A program made the position numbers and the translations under genes. The notes beneath the pieces are model-generated. The model searched no databases. It was not told where the DNA came from and worked only from the letters and a program-made list of their open reading frames with translations. Source: Bacteroidales bacterium (GTDB lineage: Bacteria > Bacteroidota > Bacteroidia > Bacteroidales > UBA932). Taken from it: DNA of 7,733 bases. Below are positions 4,756 through 7,733 of this stretch, one piece after another. The stretch spans positions 1-7,733 of the forward strand of contig WRBG01000091.1 in the NCBI GenBank assembly GCA_009784635.1, in the 5' to 3' direction. How positions within the stretch are numbered: position 1 is the first letter of the stretch; each line of letters starts with the position of its first letter.

Positions 4756-5962
4756 ATTCCACATACAGAACCAATCCTTTAAGGTAATCTCCCTCAGGAT
4801 GGTATATATTGACCGGATGGTCGGGGGCCTGTCCCAAACGGTGCAGAATCCGCACCCTTCTGCCGCTGATGGCCGCCGCCGAAAAGACGGCTAAGGCAAA
4901 ATCGGTTTTATCTACTACCTGCGAACAGCTGAACGTAAAGATTGTTCCGCCCGGGGCGATTCGGTCCATGGCGACCGCGTTTAGCCGTTTATACGCCTGC
5001 AACGCGCTCTTTTTGGCGCCGGTATGTTTGGCAAAAGCCGGAGGGTCCAATACCATAAGGTTGTACATCCCTTTGGGGGAGGATTTTAAAAATTCAAAGG
5101 CATCGGCGGTATGGGCTTCATGGTCATGGGCCGGTAAAGTTTGTAAGGCCATGTTCTGATGCAGCAAATCAATAGCGCGTTGGGAGCTGTCTACCGAGTG
5201 TACCAAGGCAGCCCCTCCGGACAAAGCGGCCACCGAAAAACCGCCGGAGTAACAAAACAGATTTAACACGCGGGCGCCACGGGCCATTTGGCCCAACAAA
5301 AGCCTGTTTTCCCGCTGGTCTAAAAAGAAGCCCGTTTTTTGCCCCTGTTCCCAATCCGCCACATACGGGTGTCCGTGTTCCCGAATCGTATGTACATCCG
5401 TCTGATTATAAGCATCGGATTTATATAAATAACCGTCTTGCAGGTCTAAGCCCGCCTTATAGGGAGCGGTGCCGGCGCTTTTGTCGTAAACGGCCAACAA
5501 ATCGTTTCCATACAGCTCTTTCAACGCATGGACAATCTCGGCGCGGGCCAAAAACATCCCCGCCGAATGGGCTTGAACCACCGCTACGCCTTGATAGTAA
5601 TCAACCACCAAGCCGGGCAAATGGTCGCCCTCTCCATGCACCAAGCGATAAGCGGTTGTGGGGGCGTTGCGTCCTAAGCACAGTCCCAAACGCTCCCTCA
5701 ATGCGTATGCCTTCCTCAGTCCCTCCATCCAAAAATCGTTGGGCAGGCCGGGGCCGGAGAAACTCAAAATACGAACCGCAATCGAGCCTTCTTGATAGTG
5801 GCCGGTAGCCACACAGGTTCCGTCTGACGCATACACGTCCACCACAGCCCCCTCTGCGGGAGCGCCCCGCTTTTGGGCTATCGCTCCGGAAAAAATCCAA
5901 GGATGAAATCGTTGTATGGACGACTCCCGTCCTTTTTTTAGATATATTGCCGGACGACTCAT
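4754..5962 (-). CDS. rlmI: 23S rRNA (cytosine-C5)-methyltransferase, RlmI family
   Basis: RlmI uses SAM to make m5C in 23S rRNA (position 1962 in E. coli). The 402-residue protein has the family's usual length and order. A PUA domain spans about 4-75 (IYLKKGRESSIQRFHPWIFSGAI), then a linker domain with RLVHGEGDHLPGLVVDYY (106-123), then the Rossmann methyltransferase. GQKTGFFLDQREN (207-219) is family specific. Motif I is VLNLFCYSGGFS (232-243), motif II is VHSVDSS (254-260), motif IV is VLDPPAF (304-310), and FSCSQVV (344-350) carries the likely catalytic C346. The start ATG at 5962 lies 9 bases after the exonuclease stop, so it is the last gene of the murI-exonuclease-rlmI operon. A two-codon frame ATG AAA TAA sits directly before it. 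Confidence 0.93.
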   Translation of the reverse strand: MSRPAIYLKKGRESSIQRFHPWIFSGAIAQKRGAPAEGAVVDVYASDGTCVATGHYQEGSIAVRILSFSGPGLPNDFWMEGLRKAYALRERLGLCLGRNAPTTAYRLVHGEGDHLPGLVVDYYQGVAVVQAHSAGMFLARAEIVHALKELYGNDLLAVYDKSAGTAPYKAGLDLQDGYLYKSDAYNQTDVHTIREHGHPYVADWEQGQKTGFFLDQRENRLLLGQMARGARVLNLFCYSGGFSVAALSGGAALVHSVDSSQRAIDLLHQNMALQTLPAHDHEAHTADAFEFLKSSPKGMYNLMVLDPPAFAKHTGAKKSALQAYKRLNAVAMDRIAPGGTIFTFSCSQVVDKTDFALAVFSAAAISGRRVRILHRLGQAPDHPVNIYHPEGDYLKGLVLYVE

Positions 5963-5971
5963 TTATTTCAT

Positions 5972-6562
5972 TTATTTCTTTAATTTCAAGTAGATTTCCC
6001 TGCAAACCCAAGCGTCTAAAGCCGCATATTGGCGTTGGGCCGGACTTAACTCCCGATTTTCCCAATTGGAAAGCTGTTGCCCTTTTGATAACCTGATGCC
6101 CAACACAATCGCCGCCATTTTTCTTAAACTTTTCTCTTTAATGCCCATGGACTCCGTGATGACTTGCAAATCCACAAACCCCAATGGCCTAAACCTGTGA
6201 TGGGCCTGTAATCCATTAATATCCTCTTTTACGGCAGCGCCTACCTTGACTACATGGGGATTGCCCAACAGCTCTGCCAAGGCAGCGGGAAACCCGCAAT
6301 AAGCCAAGCGGAACAAAAAAGATTTGCGGCCGGAAGCCAACTGCAACAAGGCGGTTTTATGGCGACCTGCCGGTGTGGAGACAAAATTAGGACGGGTCTC
6401 TGTATCAAAGCCCAATATGGATTCCCGAGACAATTCCCTAACCGCTTCCTCGGCCACTCGGGGGCATTTTACTTCTACAATCTCTCCGGTAAAAACCGCC
6501 AGAGGAAGCTGCTCAATGGCTTCGGGAGATAAAACATCGGGAGAAAGGGAGGCGTCAAACAT
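5972..6562 (-). CDS. DEDDy-type 3'-5' exonuclease (RNase D/WRN-exonuclease family)
   Basis: The 196-residue single-domain protein is a DnaQ-fold 3'-5' exonuclease. Exo I is GFDTETRPNF with D53 and E55. Exo II is VKVGAAVKEDINGL with D114. Exo III is YAALD with Y179 and D183, which is the DEDDy pattern of RNase D and the WRN exonuclease. HRD-type and helicase domains are absent, so whether it acts on RNA or DNA is open. I start it at the ATG at 6562-6560, which overlaps the murI stop as TGATG. An upstream in-frame extension of 38 residues would run inside murI and has no family-like sequence. Stand-alone short proteins of this kind occur next to rlmI-type genes in Bacteroidota. Overlap with murI implies translational coupling. 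Confidence 0.9.
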   Translation of the reverse strand: MFDASLSPDVLSPEAIEQLPLAVFTGEIVEVKCPRVAEEAVRELSRESILGFDTETRPNFVSTPAGRHKTALLQLASGRKSFLFRLAYCGFPAALAELLGNPHVVKVGAAVKEDINGLQAHHRFRPLGFVDLQVITESMGIKEKSLRKMAAIVLGIRLSKGQQLSNWENRELSPAQRQYAALDAWVCREIYLKLKK

Positions 6563-7733
6563 CAAGGTAAATCGGGGATTAGGGAAAATGTAGCGGGAAT
6601 GGCTTTGCGCAAACGATTTTGGGTTTCCACATCTATGTTGTCGGACGAAAAAGGCACGGTCTTTACATACACCCACGAGGTGCCGGGATTGCGTCCATAT
6701 TTGTATTCATAGGTAAAGCGATTGGGGGTTTCCAAACCGACTCCGGGCAAATCGCTGTTGGGGATGGTAATATAAAAGGCGGCTTGAGTAGCGGAACTGC
6801 TTGGGGCCAGCAATTGTTGGCCACGCAGCAACAAATAAAGCTCTTTGGCCGTATTGACCGCAGGGTCAACCAAAGCCACTTCCTCTGCAATCAAATCTCT
6901 GTAAGGATAAACGCCGTTTTGGGAATAGCCGCGCAATTCTTGCAACATGAGGTCCAAGGTTTCTTTGTAATAAGGGTAGTGGGTACAGCCCATGATGAGG
7001 GCTTTAAGCGGCTGGGGCTGAGGCTTGGCCCTCAATTTTTCGAGCAAGGAGAGGAGGTGGTAGCGGGCGTAGTTTTGGGCAGCGTTCAGTTGCAATTGGG
7101 TGTATGACCCCAAAGTCCCCGAATACAGAATGCCGTGGTTGGAAAAATCAAAGTTATAAGCGTCCAATAATGCAGTATCTATGGGATGGTCGGGATGATG
7201 CAATGCAGGTCCTCGGTAGTTGGCTCTGGGCTGACGGGCCAAGCGCCATACAAAATCGGGCTCCTCGTCCACCGCCTCGGCAAATCCCATGGCGGGCTGA
7301 TTCACAATCTGCACATTTCCGGTATAGCCCCATTCCTCAGCCATTTTCCTAACCGTCCGTTCGTAGCCCCCTGTGCGGATGGTGCCCACGGTCGCCATCA
7401 CCCCAATAGCGCCGGACTCCTCTTTTCCAAACCGTTCCAAAGCGCCTTTTGCCCCCGCGTTAATGACTCCGGTGACAGATACTCCGGTTTGGCTCAAAGC
7501 CAACAGGGACTGAATATCTTCGAGGCCGACTGCGGTAGCCGTATTGCAGGCAATCACAATACTTTTAACCTTATGCCCCATCAAAAAAAGCGCGTCTTGA
7601 ACCACCAATTCCCTTAGATAGTCCGTTTTGCCCTCGGAAGCGTAATTTCCATAGGGCATATTGGCTTGGTCGGCTAAATAGATAAAGGACGCACCTTCAA
7701 AATCTCGGATTCCGTCCGGGCCTTCTTCTCCGG
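6562..7733 (-). CDS. murI: Glutamate racemase (MurI), 5' end outside the window; enlarged form with insertion and C-terminal extension
   Basis: MurI interconverts L- and D-glutamate to supply D-Glu for peptidoglycan. The frame is open to the right edge, so at least 390 residues are visible and the start and the N-terminal DSGxGG aspartate are not. Near the edge it reads IYLADQANMPYG, the Y-x-D-x-A-x-x-PYG motif. The two catalytic cysteines are in IVIACNTATA (codon 7546-7548) and GCTHYPYY (codon 6985-6987), and VDPAVNTAKEL follows as in the family's C-terminal end. The cysteines are 187 residues apart, against about 111 in the usual 265-residue enzymes, so roughly 75 extra residues lie between them. 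A further 80 or so residues follow the normal end. Both signature motifs are intact, so activity is likely. It heads the operon with the exonuclease and rlmI, its stop overlapping the next start. Confidence 0.88.
   Translation of the reverse strand, partial: GEEGPDGIRDFEGASFIYLADQANMPYGNYASEGKTDYLRELVVQDALFLMGHKVKSIVIACNTATAVGLEDIQSLLALSQTGVSVTGVINAGAKGALERFGKEESGAIGVMATVGTIRTGGYERTVRKMAEEWGYTGNVQIVNQPAMGFAEAVDEEPDFVWRLARQPRANYRGPALHHPDHPIDTALLDAYNFDFSNHGILYSGTLGSYTQLQLNAAQNYARYHLLSLLEKLRAKPQPQPLKALIMGCTHYPYYKETLDLMLQELRGYSQNGVYPYRDLIAEEVALVDPAVNTAKELYLLLRGQQLLAPSSSATQAAFYITIPNSDLPGVGLETPNRFTYEYKYGRNPGTSWVYVKTVPFSSDNIDVETQNRLRKAIPATFSLIPDLP

Noticed and set aside
5601..6065. 154-codon minus-strand frame across the rlmI start
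   Set aside because: It overlaps rlmI and the exonuclease in another frame and is Arg/Gly rich without domain signals; a shadow of rlmI.
6563..6676. 38-residue N-terminal extension of the exonuclease
   Set aside because: It lies wholly inside murI in another frame and has no family-like sequence. The ATG at 6562 overlapping the murI stop is the natural start.
6619..7617. Plus-strand frames opposite murI (162, 82 and 143 codons)
   Set aside because: They are antisense shadows of a gene with clear conserved motifs and have no signals of their own.

Overview
The window looks like chromosome from a member of the Bacteroidota. Several genes are preceded by that phylum's promoter signature: a -7 box of the form TAnnTTTG, once with a TTG about 19 bases further upstream. 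Clear Shine-Dalgarno sites are scarce, and the secreted glycosidase has a Bacteroidota-style signal peptide. I cannot name a genus from the sequence alone.

Layout. (1) Positions 1-836, minus strand: part of an AT-rich restriction-modification-like locus. A short N6-adenine-methyltransferase-type protein overlaps by 14 bases the start of a second gene, which runs off the left edge and begins with a GIY-YIG/T5orf172-like segment. (2) Positions 837-1311: no convincing gene. This gap holds a striking 132-base two-fold element (910-1041) able to form either one long interrupted hairpin or two separate hairpins. (3) Positions 1312-2865, plus strand: a secreted GHL10 (DUF187) glycosyl hydrolase with a C-terminal Fn3-like domain and an 8-G tract in its coding sequence. 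(4) Positions 2875-2945, minus: tRNA-Cys(GCA), convergent with and 9 bases from the hydrolase; its promoter lies partly inside the next gene. (5) Positions 2977-3450, minus: free methionine-(R)-sulfoxide reductase. (6) Positions 3507-3564: a dense inverted-repeat cluster. (7) Positions 3597-4718, plus: a P-loop ATPase of the MNS/ATPase_2 type with a C-terminal winged helix. (8) Positions 4754-7733, minus: a compact housekeeping operon, read in the order glutamate racemase (murI, 5' end outside the window), a DEDDy 3'-5' exonuclease, then the 23S rRNA methyltransferase RlmI. A small bidirectional terminator separates it from the ATPase.

How it fits together. The right half is core metabolism and RNA maintenance: cell-wall D-glutamate supply, nucleic-acid exonuclease, rRNA modification, repair of oxidised methionine, and a tRNA. 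The hydrolase probably acts on envelope glycan. The left R-M-like locus and the isolated ATPase look like accessory insertions. The least explained parts are the two-state palindrome beside the methyltransferase, the methyltransferase itself (no motif IV, a cysteine cluster in its place), the inverted-repeat cluster before the ATPase, and an enlarged glutamate racemase.
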